Source: Maribacter hydrothermalis
GTDB taxonomy: Bacteria > Bacteroidota > Bacteroidia > Flavobacteriales > Flavobacteriaceae
NCBI RefSeq assembly: GCF_001913155.1
Contig: NZ_CP018760.1
Span: forward strand, 2,790,001 to 2,854,000
Length of the DNA stretch: 64,000 nucleotides
Direction: 5' to 3'
Position numbers and translations under genes: made by a program. This document shows positions 1 to 9,274 of the stretch, in pieces. Every line of letters starts with the position of its first letter. Position 1 is the first letter of the stretch. The notes beneath the pieces are model-generated. The model was not told the origin of the DNA. It saw only the letters and a program-made list of their open reading frames with translations, and did no database searches.

Positions 1-329
1 ATAATAAACTCCGGAGATTCATTGGTAGTCTTTAAAGTAGCATCGGCATACTTTAAACGTACCTTTTCAGCCTTAATAACATTAAGGTAGAGATTATTGG
101 CAACCGTATATAAATAGGACTTTGCTTTTTCTGGTGCCACTTTGGCGCAATTCTCCCATAGCTTAACAAACGCCTCTTGTACGGCATCGTTTGCTTTTTC
201 TTCATTGCCAAATTTGTAATAAATATAATTGAAGATAGTTTTAGACGTTTCGTTAAAAACCCTTTTATATATCTGCTCTTCGCATACATTTAATTGTTGG
301 TCTACTTTCAATAGATTGCTTTTTATCAA
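1..329 (-). CDS. ECF-type RNA polymerase sigma factor, partial (C-terminus beyond the window)
   Basis: Reading leftwards, the frame encodes a sigma-70 region 2 typical of Bacteroidota ECF factors: a segment NYIYYKFGNEEKANDAVQEA followed by FVKLWENC and the helix SYLYTVANNLYLNVIKAEK. The reading frame stays open to base 1, so region 4 (the -35 reader) is missing. No ATG is visible; the best start is a TTG around 327-329, giving LIKSNLLKVDQQL, with another in-frame TTG at 309-311. It is divergent from the repeat lipoprotein at 418. ECF genes are often next to the gene they control, so it may drive that gene, but no anti-sigma factor is visible here. The family call is firm; the start is not. 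Confidence 0.8.
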   Translation of the reverse strand, partial: MIKSNLLKVDQQLNVCEEQIYKRVFNETSKTIFNYIYYKFGNEEKANDAVQEAFVKLWENCAKVAPEKAKSYLYTVANNLYLNVIKAEKVRLKYADATLKTTNESPEFI

Positions 330-417
330 AGATATTTGAAAAAAAATTAAAAAGGAGGTAGGGTATTTTAAAAGTCGGTTGTTTTAGAAGTATAATAACA
401 AACAATACCAAGTCATT

Positions 418-2190
418 ATGAAAAAGATTTTTAATTATGCAATGTACGTTAGCCTACTAACAATTGCTTTAAGTTTTACAGGGTGTCAAGATGAGTTCGA
501 AGAAATTAATAATGGAGATGAGCCTACGGCAATATCTGCTAATTCTTCAACGGCAGATTTAATTCAACGTACCAGTTCTAACGATGGTTCTTGCGACAAT
601 ATCGTTGATGGTACCAGTTGCTTCCAAATTAAATTTCCATACACGGTTGAGGTAAACGGAATAACACTTACCATTGAATCTGAAGATGATCTTGAGCAAA
701 TAGAAGAAATTTTTGATAGTGTTGATGATGATGAAAACCTATTGGATATTATTTTTCCTATTACGATTACTGCAGGGGATTTCTCTGAAATTACTATTAA
801 CGGATTAGAAGAATTACGCGAATTGGCTGCAGATTGTAAAGAAGGCGGAGAAGATGATGATATAGAATGTATAGATTTTGTATACCCTATAACACTTTTC
901 ACATTTAATGTCAATCTAGAGCAGACCAGTACTATTGAAGTTACAAGCGACCGTGAACTACGTTTGTTCTTCAAAGATTTGGGCGACGATAACTTAATAA
1001 GTTTTGATTTTCCTGTTACTTTAAAATTATACGATGAAACTACTATCACTGTAGCAAGTAATCAAGAGCTGGTGGCTGCTATTGAAAATGCAAAAGATAA
1101 TTGTGATGAAGATGATGATGACGATTATAACGATGACGATTTTAATATAGATGAATTTAAAAACGAATTGGTTGAATGTGTATGGTTTATTACTGAATTT
1201 AAAAGAGACAATATAGATCAAACTCCACAATTTGTAAATTATATTTTAAACTTTAAGGAAGATGGCACCGTTGTAACAGGCTTTACAGGAGCAACAACTA
1301 ATGAGGGTACTTGGAGCACGACTGTAAGTGATAATGGAGCAAAATTGACAATTGAATTCGATTCCTCGACAGATTTTAACCTAGAGTGGAATGTCTATGA
1401 TATTGGAGACGACAAAATAAAGTTATATAACGGCGATAGTAACCGTGTTATAATGAAACAATTTTGCGATGAAGATTTACATGAGTTAACTACTGAGGGT
1501 GTTAGTGAAATTTTGAGAGATTGTTCTTGGATAATTAAAAGCGTGAAGAACAATGGAGATCAGATTGATAGATTATTGGGTGGCGCGTTAGAGTTTCAAC
1601 CGCAAGGTGTAATAACCCTTACCAATAATGCTATGGTTTCTCAAGGTACATGGGCAATTACAACAAATGCACAAGGTCGTTTTGTAGTAGCTATTTCAAT
1701 AGGTGATGAAGGTGCTGTAAGTTTTGAGTGGTTGTTGAGCGATTTAAAAGATAGCATTGTAAAGTTCAATGTAGAAGAGACTTTCTATGAATTGGTAATC
1801 GTTAAAAAATGTATGGATGATGACGATGAAGATGAGGATATCACATACGTTAAAAATATTTTTGATAATACGGAATGGAATGTTGCTTTGTTCTCGGAGA
1901 ACGATGACGAGTCTACAGATCTGTATGTGAACGATACTTTTTACCTGGCAAATGACGGTACTTTAGAAATAAGAAATCCTAATGGGGTGGTTTTAAGTAA
2001 TGGCACATGGTTTGTGTATAGAAATGCATTTAGCGGTAAGTTAGAAATGATTATTTCTTTTGAAGAGGGTAGCAACTATTATCCTTTTGCAAATGACTAT
2101 CAAATTTTAGAGATAGATGAAACAAGAATTGAGCTTAAGCACGAAAACGATACTGGTTTATATGACCATTTGGTTTTAGAAAGAGCGTAA
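418..2190 (+). CDS. Large acidic lipoprotein with 4 + 3 internal repeats
   Basis: A 590-residue protein with a lipoprotein signal (lipobox SFTGC, Cys23), so probably anchored to the outer membrane. The first part has four degenerate repeats of about 40 residues, each centred on F-x-[FY]-P-[IVY]-T (near residues 70, 110, 153 and 195) and followed by an acidic helix-like stretch. A very acidic linker (about 227-246) follows. The C-terminal part has three units of roughly 110 residues, each opening with a C/E-W-x-[IV] motif and containing a G-T-W motif, resembling lipocalin-like beta units. I do not recognise a named function. It is divergent from an ECF sigma gene 88 bp away. Binding or surface display is only an inference from the architecture. 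Confidence 0.85.
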   Translation: MKKIFNYAMYVSLLTIALSFTGCQDEFEEINNGDEPTAISANSSTADLIQRTSSNDGSCDNIVDGTSCFQIKFPYTVEVNGITLTIESEDDLEQIEEIFDSVDDDENLLDIIFPITITAGDFSEITINGLEELRELAADCKEGGEDDDIECIDFVYPITLFTFNVNLEQTSTIEVTSDRELRLFFKDLGDDNLISFDFPVTLKLYDETTITVASNQELVAAIENAKDNCDEDDDDDYNDDDFNIDEFKNELVECVWFITEFKRDNIDQTPQFVNYILNFKEDGTVVTGFTGATTNEGTWSTTVSDNGAKLTIEFDSSTDFNLEWNVYDIGDDKIKLYNGDSNRVIMKQFCDEDLHELTTEGVSEILRDCSWIIKSVKNNGDQIDRLLGGALEFQPQGVITLTNNAMVSQGTWAITTNAQGRFVVAISIGDEGAVSFEWLLSDLKDSIVKFNVEETFYELVIVKKCMDDDDEDEDITYVKNIFDNTEWNVALFSENDDESTDLYVNDTFYLANDGTLEIRNPNGVVLSNGTWFVYRNAFSGKLEMIISFEEGSNYYPFANDYQILEIDETRIELKHENDTGLYDHLVLERA

Positions 2191-2209
2191 AAGTAAGGCA
2201 TCCAGAAAT

Positions 2210-2249
2210 ATACCGTCAACAGTAAAGAGTTGGGCCTCGTTGGCGGTAT
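2210..2249. other. Imperfect inverted repeat between genes
   Basis: Two 11-bp arms (ataccgtcaac and gttggcggtat, one G-U type mismatch) are separated by an 18-nt loop. There is no U-tract, so this is not a standard terminator. It lies 20 bp after the lipoprotein stop and upstream of the true terminator. Its role is unknown. Confidence 0.3.
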
Positions 2250-2314
2250 TGATGGAGGTTTTAGTTCAGGAGTTTATGAAAATGTAATTCCTTTTTTGCC
2301 CCACAAGCATCATT

Positions 2315-2346
2315 AGAGCATCCATTTATAGTGGATGCTCTTTTGT
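2315..2346 (+). terminator. Rho-independent terminator after the repeat lipoprotein
   Basis: A perfect 9-bp stem (gagcatcca / tggatgctc, 2316-2324 and 2332-2340) with a 7-nt loop is followed by ttttgtttt. It lies between the lipoprotein and ffh, so the two are probably transcribed separately. Confidence 0.8.
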
Positions 2347-2365
2347 TTTGTTTATTTTCTAGTTC

Positions 2366-2400
2366 TTGCTACCAATTTTACATTGATATTATTAAATTTG
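2366..2400 (+). promoter_or_regulatory. Candidate Bacteroidota promoter for ffh
   Basis: TAAATTTG at 2393-2400 matches the Bacteroidota -7 box TAnnTTTG exactly. The nearest TTG (-33 element) is at 2366-2368, a spacing of 24, slightly long. The box is 21 nt upstream of the ffh ATG. Confidence 0.45.
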
Positions 2401-2421
2401 TAACCCCTTAAAAAAGAAAAG

Positions 2422-3759
2422 ATGTTCGATAATTTAAGCGATAAGCTAGACAAGGCATTACATGTACTAAAAGGACATGGTCAAATTACAGAAATTAATG
2501 TTGCAGAGACTACCAAGGAAGTACGCCGAGCTTTATTGGATGCGGATGTTAACTTTAAAATAGCCAAAGAATTTACCAATAGGGTAAAAGAAAAGGCATT
2601 GGGGCAAGATGTATTGACAACTTTACAACCTGGTCAGTTAATGGTCAAGATTGTAAAGGATGAGCTTACTCAATTAATGGGTGGTGAGTCTGAAGGTATT
2701 AACCTATCTGGTAATCCATCCGTAATATTAATGTCCGGTTTACAGGGTTCTGGTAAGACTACCTTTTCTGGTAAGCTTGCTAATTTCCTAAAAACAAAAA
2801 AATCTAAAAAGCCATTATTGGTTGCTTGTGATGTATATCGTCCTGCAGCAATAGATCAGTTGCACGTGGTTGGTGAGCAAATAGGTGTGCCTGTATATTC
2901 TGATAGGGAAAATACAGATCCTGTTTCCATCGCTCAAGCAGGTATTGCTAAGGCCAAGGCAGAAGGACATAACGTGGTTATCATAGATACCGCTGGTCGT
3001 TTAGCGGTTGATGAGAAAATGATGGCAGAGATATCTGACATCCATAAAGCAATACAACCTCAAGAGACTTTGTTCGTTGTAGATTCTATGACGGGTCAAG
3101 ATGCTGTGAATACGGCAAAAGCCTTTAACGATATCTTGAATTTCGATGGGGTTATCTTAACTAAGTTAGATGGTGATACCCGTGGTGGTGCAGCTATTTC
3201 TATTAAATCGGTCGTTGATAAGCCAATTAAATTTATTGGTACGGGTGAAAAGATGGAAGCTATTGATATCTTCTATCCTTCACGTATGGCCGATCGTATT
3301 CTGGGTATGGGTGATGTTATATCACTTGTTGAAAGAGCGCAAGAGCAGTTTGATGAAGAGGAAGCTAGAAAGATTCAAAAGAAAATCGCCAAAAATAAAT
3401 TCGGATTCGATGATTTCCTGAGCCAAATTCAACAAATCAAGAAGATGGGTAATATGAAAGACCTTATGGGGATGATTCCTGGTGCAGGAAAAGCCCTAAA
3501 AGGTTTGGATATTGATGATGATGCCTTCAAGCATATTGAAGCTATTATTTATTCAATGACTCCAGATGAGCGTTCTACGCCTTCTAAATTAAATGCAAGT
3601 AGAAAAAAACGTATTGCAAAAGGTGCGGGTAGGGAAGTTCAGGAAATTAATCAGCTTTTAAAACAGTTTGACCAAATGAGCAAAATGATGAAAATGATGC
3701 AAGGCGGTGGCGGTAAAAAGATGATGCAGATGATGGGCGCGATGAAAGGAATGAAATAA
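2422..3759 (+). CDS. ffh: Signal recognition particle GTPase Ffh
   Basis: Ffh (SRP54) binds 4.5S RNA and the signal sequences of nascent inner-membrane proteins, and docks with FtsY. The 445-residue length is normal. An N-terminal helical bundle is followed by the GTPase domain with the P-loop GLQGSGKTT (about 106-114), DTAGRL (about 189-194) and TKLDGDTRGG (about 247). The methionine-rich M domain ends in a K/M/G-rich tail with repeated KMM motifs. ATG at 2422 follows an A-rich leader. folD begins 32 bp after the stop on the same strand, so the two are probably cotranscribed. Confidence 0.98.
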   Translation: MFDNLSDKLDKALHVLKGHGQITEINVAETTKEVRRALLDADVNFKIAKEFTNRVKEKALGQDVLTTLQPGQLMVKIVKDELTQLMGGESEGINLSGNPSVILMSGLQGSGKTTFSGKLANFLKTKKSKKPLLVACDVYRPAAIDQLHVVGEQIGVPVYSDRENTDPVSIAQAGIAKAKAEGHNVVIIDTAGRLAVDEKMMAEISDIHKAIQPQETLFVVDSMTGQDAVNTAKAFNDILNFDGVILTKLDGDTRGGAAISIKSVVDKPIKFIGTGEKMEAIDIFYPSRMADRILGMGDVISLVERAQEQFDEEEARKIQKKIAKNKFGFDDFLSQIQQIKKMGNMKDLMGMIPGAGKALKGLDIDDDAFKHIEAIIYSMTPDERSTPSKLNASRKKRIAKGAGREVQEINQLLKQFDQMSKMMKMMQGGGGKKMMQMMGAMKGMK

Positions 3760-3791
3760 CAACCGAACAACACAACTTAAAAGAAGCGGAT

Positions 3792-4676
3792 ATGGAAATA
3801 TTGGATGGTAAAAAAGTATCCAACGAAATAAAGGAAGAAATCAAGGCAGAGGTTGCCAAGATGAGAGAACGTGGCGAAAAAGTGCCGCATTTAGCAGCAA
3901 TTATTGTTGGTAATGATGGGGCTAGCTTAACCTACGTAGGAAGTAAAGTACGTTCTTGTGAGCGTATCGGTTTTGAGTCTACCTTAATTCAAATGCCTAG
4001 CACCACTTCTGAGCAAGAATTGTTGAAAAAAATAAAAGAGTTGAACGTTGATGACGATATTGACGGGTTCATTGTTCAATTACCATTACCAGAGCAAATT
4101 GATACCCAAAAGGTAATTATGGCCGTAGATCCAGATAAGGATGTGGACGGATTTCACCCTACCAACTTCGGTAAAATGGCTTTGGATATGAGTACGTTCA
4201 TTCCTGCTACACCGTTCGGTATTCTTGAATTATTGGAACGTTACAAGGTAGATACCAAAGGTAAACACACTGTAGTAATTGGCCGTAGCCATATTGTAGG
4301 TAGACCAATGAGTATTTTGATGGGTAGAAAAGGATGGCCTGGTAATTCAACAGTAACGCTAACTCATAGTCACACTAAAAATATTACACAGATTATTTCA
4401 CAAGCTGATATTGTGATTTCTGCATTGGGAGTTCCAAACTTCTTAAAAGCGGAAATGGTAAAAGATGATGCTGTTGTAATTGATGTAGGTATTACTAGAG
4501 TGCCAGACGAAACAAAAGAAAAAGGATATTATATTACTGGAGATGTTGATTTTGAAAACGTATGTAAAAAAGCATCTTTCATTACTCCGGTTCCTGGTGG
4601 AGTTGGTCCTATGACGATTGCAATGTTGTTGAAAAATACATTGTTAGCTCGTGAAAGACATAGAAGTAGAAACTAA
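3792..4676 (+). CDS. folD: Bifunctional methylenetetrahydrofolate dehydrogenase / cyclohydrolase FolD
   Basis: FolD interconverts 5,10-methylene-THF and 10-formyl-THF in one-carbon metabolism, in the cytosol. The 294-residue protein has the family marks: the YVGSK motif with catalytic Lys at about residue 52, VQLPLP, DVDGFHP, the dinucleotide-binding GRSHIVGRP (about 164) and the C-terminal signature PVPGGVGPMT. Length is normal. It lies directly downstream of ffh with no terminator between, and a strong hairpin terminator follows at 4697. Confidence 0.98.
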   Translation: MEILDGKKVSNEIKEEIKAEVAKMRERGEKVPHLAAIIVGNDGASLTYVGSKVRSCERIGFESTLIQMPSTTSEQELLKKIKELNVDDDIDGFIVQLPLPEQIDTQKVIMAVDPDKDVDGFHPTNFGKMALDMSTFIPATPFGILELLERYKVDTKGKHTVVIGRSHIVGRPMSILMGRKGWPGNSTVTLTHSHTKNITQIISQADIVISALGVPNFLKAEMVKDDAVVIDVGITRVPDETKEKGYYITGDVDFENVCKKASFITPVPGGVGPMTIAMLLKNTLLARERHRSRN

Positions 4677-4696
4677 TACCAGTAATAAAATAGTTT

Positions 4697-4733
4697 TAAA
4701 AAGCCTTGCAATGAATTTTGTAAGGCTTTTTTA
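4697..4733. terminator. Terminator after folD, probably bidirectional
   Basis: A 10-bp stem (aagccttgca / tgtaaggctt with one G-U pair) with a 7- to 8-nt loop has an A-run before it and a T-run after it. It can therefore stop transcription from folD on the + strand and from the small lipoprotein gene on the - strand, whose stop codon lies in its 3' flank. Confidence 0.8.
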
Positions 4734-4877
4734 ATTGGGAATATTCTTAGGAGCAGCACCAGTTTCTGTACTGTCGTTTGGTGTAATAAAATCTATGTCA
4801 TTACTGTCATCATAATCGCAGCTGGCAATACTTATAACTATACCAAATACAATTGATATTAAAAATAGCTTTTTCAT
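4731..4877 (-). CDS. Small lipoprotein of 48 residues, function unknown
   Basis: An ATG-initiated frame of 48 codons starts MKKLFLISIVFGIVISIAS and continues with Cys20 and an acidic tail (DYDDSNDIDF...), ending KNIPN. The lipobox SIASC and two N-terminal lysines make a convincing lipoprotein signal, so this is likely a real gene despite its size. The mature part is only 29 residues, mostly D/N/S/T/P, with no recognisable domain. It converges on folD and shares the terminator. It is easily missed by automatic annotation. Confidence 0.7.
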   Translation of the reverse strand: MKKLFLISIVFGIVISIASCDYDDSNDIDFITPNDSTETGAAPKNIPN

Positions 4878-5161
4878 AACAGGTTTTGTTTAAATCGTCA
4901 ATATGTATGTGTTATTATCAAACGTTTCTAATTATAAATTGGTATTCGTAAACATTTTAAAGCGGAATTAATTCCTTTTATGTTTAATTTTTTTACATCT
5001 TTTCATCAAAGACTTCCGATCCAATTAGTTTAAGAACCTTATTAATTTAATGGTCAAAGAATAGTAGTTGCTTTTTTTGTCTATGTTTATTGTCATTATA
5101 CGTAGTTTTATCTTACATAGATTTGTAGTATTTTTTAAGTTTTTAATTTATAATCTTATAT

Positions 5162-6211
5162 ATGAAAAACCATTTTTTTGATTCTTCAATAGATATGTTA
5201 TGTATTGCGAACTACGATGGTTATTTCGTTGAAATAAATCCTGCTTTTATAAATTTATTGGGGTATACCAAAGAGGAATTGATGTCAAGGAAAATAAATG
5301 ATTTTGTTTTTGATCATGACAAAGATTCAACTCAAAAAATTAGAGCTGGTATCCATGAAAATAAAAAATTAATGAGCTTTCAAAATAGGTATGTAAGCAA
5401 GACCGGAGATATAGTTTGGCTGTCTTGGAGTGCTGTTCCAGTGGATGAACAAAAATTAGTATATGCTATTGCTAGAGATATAACGGACGAAATGAATCAT
5501 ACTAATCAGCGTATACTTGAATTTGAAAAACTCAAAAATGTCAATGAAGACCTTGTTCGGCTAAACTATACTACGACACACGATTTAAGAGCGCCTGTAA
5601 ATAATTTAATTTCTCTTTTTGAACTGTTAGATTATTCTGTGATTAATGATCAAGATACTGTGCAGATTTTACGATATATGGAGGTCTCTGCCAAAAATGT
5701 AAAAGAATCTTTAGAGAATTATTTGATTTTAATGGAGAATGCTAGTAAGGGTTTAAACACTCTTACTGAAGTATATTTCGATACTATTCTAACTAAAATA
5801 AAAAGTACCTTAAGTTCTATTATAAAGGGCTCTAGCACCCAAATTAATTCTGATTTTACTAGGTGTAAGAGTGTTTTCTTTGATAATGCCTACATGGAAA
5901 GTATCTTTTTAAACTTAATTACCAACTCCATAAAATATACATTACCAGATGAGCCTCCTAGAATGGAAATTAGAACTTATATAGAAAATGGTAAAAAGGT
6001 TTTGGTCTTTAAAGATTATGGACTAGGCTTTGATATGAAGAAAAACGGAGATAAGATTTTTGGATTAAATCAACGTTTCAATGATAGTAAAGAAGGTAAG
6101 GGGGTAGGGTTGTATTTAATTAAAAACCAAATAAATAGTTTAGGTAGTACAATATCGGTAGAAAGTCAACCAAATAAAGGTGCTATTTTTAAGATTACCT
6201 TTTCTACTTAA
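5162..6211 (+). CDS. Soluble PAS-domain sensor histidine kinase
   Basis: A 349-residue kinase with no membrane segment. The N-terminal PAS domain (about 1-115) has the usual NPAF..LLGYTKEEL pattern and ends in ARDITDE. The dimerisation/phosphoacceptor region has the H-box HDLRAPVNN with His at about residue 140. The C-terminal ATPase domain shows the N-box (NLITNSIKYT), G1 (DYGLGFD) and G2 (GKGVGLYLIK). No response regulator is adjacent, so it is an orphan kinase that could feed a distant partner. It senses something in the cytoplasm; the ligand cannot be read from the sequence. It is monocistronic, with AT-rich flanks. Confidence 0.9.
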   Translation: MKNHFFDSSIDMLCIANYDGYFVEINPAFINLLGYTKEELMSRKINDFVFDHDKDSTQKIRAGIHENKKLMSFQNRYVSKTGDIVWLSWSAVPVDEQKLVYAIARDITDEMNHTNQRILEFEKLKNVNEDLVRLNYTTTHDLRAPVNNLISLFELLDYSVINDQDTVQILRYMEVSAKNVKESLENYLILMENASKGLNTLTEVYFDTILTKIKSTLSSIIKGSSTQINSDFTRCKSVFFDNAYMESIFLNLITNSIKYTLPDEPPRMEIRTYIENGKKVLVFKDYGLGFDMKKNGDKIFGLNQRFNDSKEGKGVGLYLIKNQINSLGSTISVESQPNKGAIFKITFST

Positions 6212-6324
6212 TCTTCATATAATATTAATACTTTTCTTTCGTACAGCTTTTGAATATTATTATTGATTTAAACTTCACTAGAGTAGTTTCATTAATTATC
6301 TTTAATTATAAATTAATAATTGCC

Positions 6325-8055
6325 ATGAAAAAACAATTGATCGGTATAGCATTAGCACTGGGGCTTTTAACAAGTTGTGAGAAAGTGGTAAAGCCAGTTC
6401 ATGAAATAAAAGTCACTTATAATACCGGTGTTAGTTCAGAGCCCATAGATGGTCGGCTTTTGCTCATGTTATCTAATGATGACAGTGAAGAACCAAGATT
6501 TCAAATTAATGACGGACTCAACACCCAACTAATCTTCGGAATAAATGTGGAGAATTGGGCTAAAGATTCTGTTCTTACTTTTGATGAGACAGTTTTTGGG
6601 TATCCATACGAAAGTTTAAAGGATGTACCTCCAGGGGAATATAATGTGCAAGCACTTTTAAACGTGTATGAAACTTTTAACTTGTCCACAGGTCATACGG
6701 TAAAGTTACCAATGGATAATGGCGAGGGACAACAGTGGCAGAAATCTCCCGGTAATTTATATAGCAAGCCATTTAAAATTAGAGTTGCCAGTAACGGATT
6801 TGAAAATGTGTCGGTCGAGTTAGATCAAGTAATTCCGCCAATTGAGGAACCTGAAGATACCGAGTGGATAAAACATGTAAAGGTAAAGTCGGAAAAGCTT
6901 TCAAAGTTCTGGGGTAGAGATATTTTCTTAGGAGCACATGTACTTTTGCCAAAAGGATTTGAAGAACATCCAGAAGCTAAATATCCATTAATGGTATTTC
7001 ACGGACACTTTCCGTCAGATTTTGGTTCGTTTAGAACAACTCCACCAGATCCAAATATGAAGCCGGAGTACTCTGAACGTTTTAATATAGAAGGCTATAA
7101 TATTATTCAGCAACAAGAAGCTTACGATTTTTATAAACGATGGAACGAACCGGATTTCCCCCGCTTTATTATCATCGAAATTCAACACCCAACGCCATAT
7201 TATGATGATTCTTATGCGGTGAATTCAGCTAGTCAAGGACCATATGGTGATGCTATTACCTATGAGCTTATTCCTGAAATAGAAAAGCAATTTAGAGGAA
7301 TGGGCGAAGGATGGTCTCGTTTTCTTTATGGTGGTTCTACAGGTGGTTGGGAAGCATTGGCGGTACAAGTAAAATACCCTGAAGAATATAACGGATGTTT
7401 TGCAGCATGCCCAGACCCTATTGATTTTAGAGCGTATACCTTAACAAATATCTATGAAGATGAAAATGCTTATTATTATCCTAGTGCTCATAAAAAGTTA
7501 GAAGTGCCATCGCATCGTAATTACTTAGGGCAAATTCAATCTACCTTAAAACAAGGCAATCACTTGGAATTGGTGTTGGGTGATAAATCTAGATCCGGTC
7601 AACAATGGGATATTTGGGAAGCTACATATTCACCTCAAGGTGATGATGGATATCCGGTAAGAATATGGGATAAAAAGTCAGGTGATATAGACCACGAGGT
7701 GGCAGAATATTGGAAAGAAAATTTCGATTTAAGACATATTCTTGAACGTGATTGGGATAAGTTGGGTGATAACCTAAAAGGTAAAATTCATATCTATTGT
7801 GGAGATATGGACAATTACTACCTAAATAATGCGGTGTACTTAATGGAAGATTTCTTGGAAAGTACTACAGACCCTTATTACGAAGGCGAAGTTTTATATG
7901 GAGATAGAGACGAACATTGTTGGAACGGAGATCCAGACCAACCCAACGCTATAACTCGTTTAAGATACAACAGTATGTACGTACCCAAGATAATGGAACG
8001 CATAGAGAAAAGTGCACCTAAAGGAGCAGATTTAACAAGCTGGAGGTATAAGTAA
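6325..8055 (+). CDS. Esterase-like alpha/beta hydrolase lipoprotein
   Basis: A 576-residue protein beginning MKKQLIGIALALGLLTSC, a clear lipoprotein signal; this ATG is preferred over a TTG 75 bp upstream, which would bury the signal. The N-terminal about 170 residues look like an extra beta domain. The rest resembles the enterochelin-esterase/PF00756-type hydrolases: a strand plus MVFHGHFP oxyanion region, the nucleophile motif GGSTGG, and a late EHCW histidine. It is probably exported and anchored on the periplasmic or surface side, acting on an ester substrate that I cannot name. An aldo/keto reductase follows 138 bp downstream. Confidence 0.8.
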   Translation: MKKQLIGIALALGLLTSCEKVVKPVHEIKVTYNTGVSSEPIDGRLLLMLSNDDSEEPRFQINDGLNTQLIFGINVENWAKDSVLTFDETVFGYPYESLKDVPPGEYNVQALLNVYETFNLSTGHTVKLPMDNGEGQQWQKSPGNLYSKPFKIRVASNGFENVSVELDQVIPPIEEPEDTEWIKHVKVKSEKLSKFWGRDIFLGAHVLLPKGFEEHPEAKYPLMVFHGHFPSDFGSFRTTPPDPNMKPEYSERFNIEGYNIIQQQEAYDFYKRWNEPDFPRFIIIEIQHPTPYYDDSYAVNSASQGPYGDAITYELIPEIEKQFRGMGEGWSRFLYGGSTGGWEALAVQVKYPEEYNGCFAACPDPIDFRAYTLTNIYEDENAYYYPSAHKKLEVPSHRNYLGQIQSTLKQGNHLELVLGDKSRSGQQWDIWEATYSPQGDDGYPVRIWDKKSGDIDHEVAEYWKENFDLRHILERDWDKLGDNLKGKIHIYCGDMDNYYLNNAVYLMEDFLESTTDPYYEGEVLYGDRDEHCWNGDPDQPNAITRLRYNSMYVPKIMERIEKSAPKGADLTSWRYK

Positions 8056-8193
8056 TTCTAATTGTTAGGTCAGAATAAGGATGTCACTTCGAGTGAATCT
8101 TAAGGCACGAAAAATTAGTATGGAAAAGCGTCTAAGTATACAATGCTGCTTGTTGCTATTTAAAATATGTATAATAATTATAGTAAAGATTTA

Positions 8194-9165
8194 ATGAAAT
8201 ACAGAAGATTCGGAAGAACAGATTGGCAAGTGAGTGAGGTAGGATACGGAATGTGGGGAATGGCCGGTTGGACAGCCAGTGACGATGCCCAGTCTGCAAA
8301 ATCGTTGGATTTGGCAGTTGACAACGGAGTCAATTTTTTTGATACCGCTTGGGGTTACGGAGAAGGACATAGTGAGGAGTTATTGGGAGAGTTGGTAAAA
8401 AGACATCCTTCTAAGAAGTTGTATTCGGCTAGTAAAATTCCGCCAAAAAACTTTCAGTGGCCAGCAAAACCAGAATACGCTTTTGAGGACTCTTATCCTA
8501 CAGAACATATTATGGAATACACCCATAAGACTTTAAAGAATTTAGGTCTGGAGCAAATAGACCTTATGCAATTTCATACATGGGATGACGGTTGGAGTAA
8601 CCGAGAAGAATGGCAACGAGCTATTGAAGATTTAAAGACATCGGGTAAAGTTGCGGCAATGGGTATTAGCATGAACCGTTGGGAACCGGAAAATGGAATA
8701 AAAGCCTTAAAAACAGGATTGTTAGATGCTGTACAGGTTATTTACAACATATTTGACCAAGCGCCAGTAGATAGCTTATTTCCACTTTGTAAAGAGTTGG
8801 ATATTGCAACCATAGCTCGTGTGCCTTTTGATGAAGGAACATTAACAGGTACTATGACCAAGGACACTACGTTCCCTAAAGGCGATTGGCGTGGCACCTA
8901 TTTTGTGTCAGAGAATTTAATTTCTTCCGTAGAACATGCAGATGCTTTACGCCCTTTAATTCCTGAAGGTATGACCATGGCAGAAATGGCTCTTCGTTTT
9001 ATACTTATGAACGATAATGTTGGGACAACCATACCCGGTATGCGTAAACAACGCAATGTATTGGCAAATACTGCCACCAGTGATGGTAAACTGCTAACTA
9101 AAGAACTGTATAAAGAATTAAAAAAGCATCGTTGGGATAGAGTTCCGACTTCTTGGTCGCAGTAA
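8194..9165 (+). CDS. Aldo/keto reductase
   Basis: An NAD(P)H-dependent oxidoreductase of the AKR superfamily, 323 residues from this ATG. The catalytic tetrad is visible: Asp50 and Tyr55 in FFDTAWGYGEGHSE, Lys81 in SASK and His128 in MQFHTW. The start at 8194 (MKYRRFGRTDWQVSEVGYG) fits the usual AKR N-terminus; an in-frame ATG at 8167 would add nine residues with no counterpart in the family. The C-terminal PGMRKQRNV segment is the cofactor-binding end. The substrate is unknown. Confidence 0.92.
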   Translation: MKYRRFGRTDWQVSEVGYGMWGMAGWTASDDAQSAKSLDLAVDNGVNFFDTAWGYGEGHSEELLGELVKRHPSKKLYSASKIPPKNFQWPAKPEYAFEDSYPTEHIMEYTHKTLKNLGLEQIDLMQFHTWDDGWSNREEWQRAIEDLKTSGKVAAMGISMNRWEPENGIKALKTGLLDAVQVIYNIFDQAPVDSLFPLCKELDIATIARVPFDEGTLTGTMTKDTTFPKGDWRGTYFVSENLISSVEHADALRPLIPEGMTMAEMALRFILMNDNVGTTIPGMRKQRNVLANTATSDGKLLTKELYKELKKHRWDRVPTSWSQ

Positions 9166-9274
9166 AATTATGATTATGAATTCCAGAGATGTGTTGTTAT
9201 GCTTTTTTAAGTAATTATTTATAAAAATAAAACATCTATTAGAAGTCAATTTTTCGAACATTAAACCGTGTAAA

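Noticed and set aside
53..289. 78-residue frame at the left edge
   Set aside because: It is the wrong frame of the partial ECF sigma gene, whose region 2 motif is clear in another minus-strand frame.
564..1049. 161-residue minus-strand frame inside the repeat lipoprotein
   Set aside because: Ser/Ile-rich shadow caused by the acidic codons of the real gene on the other strand.
2191..2310. Short coding remnant between the lipoprotein and ffh
   Set aside because: Glycine-rich stretches appear in translation but no frame has a start, and the region is better explained by an inverted repeat and terminator.
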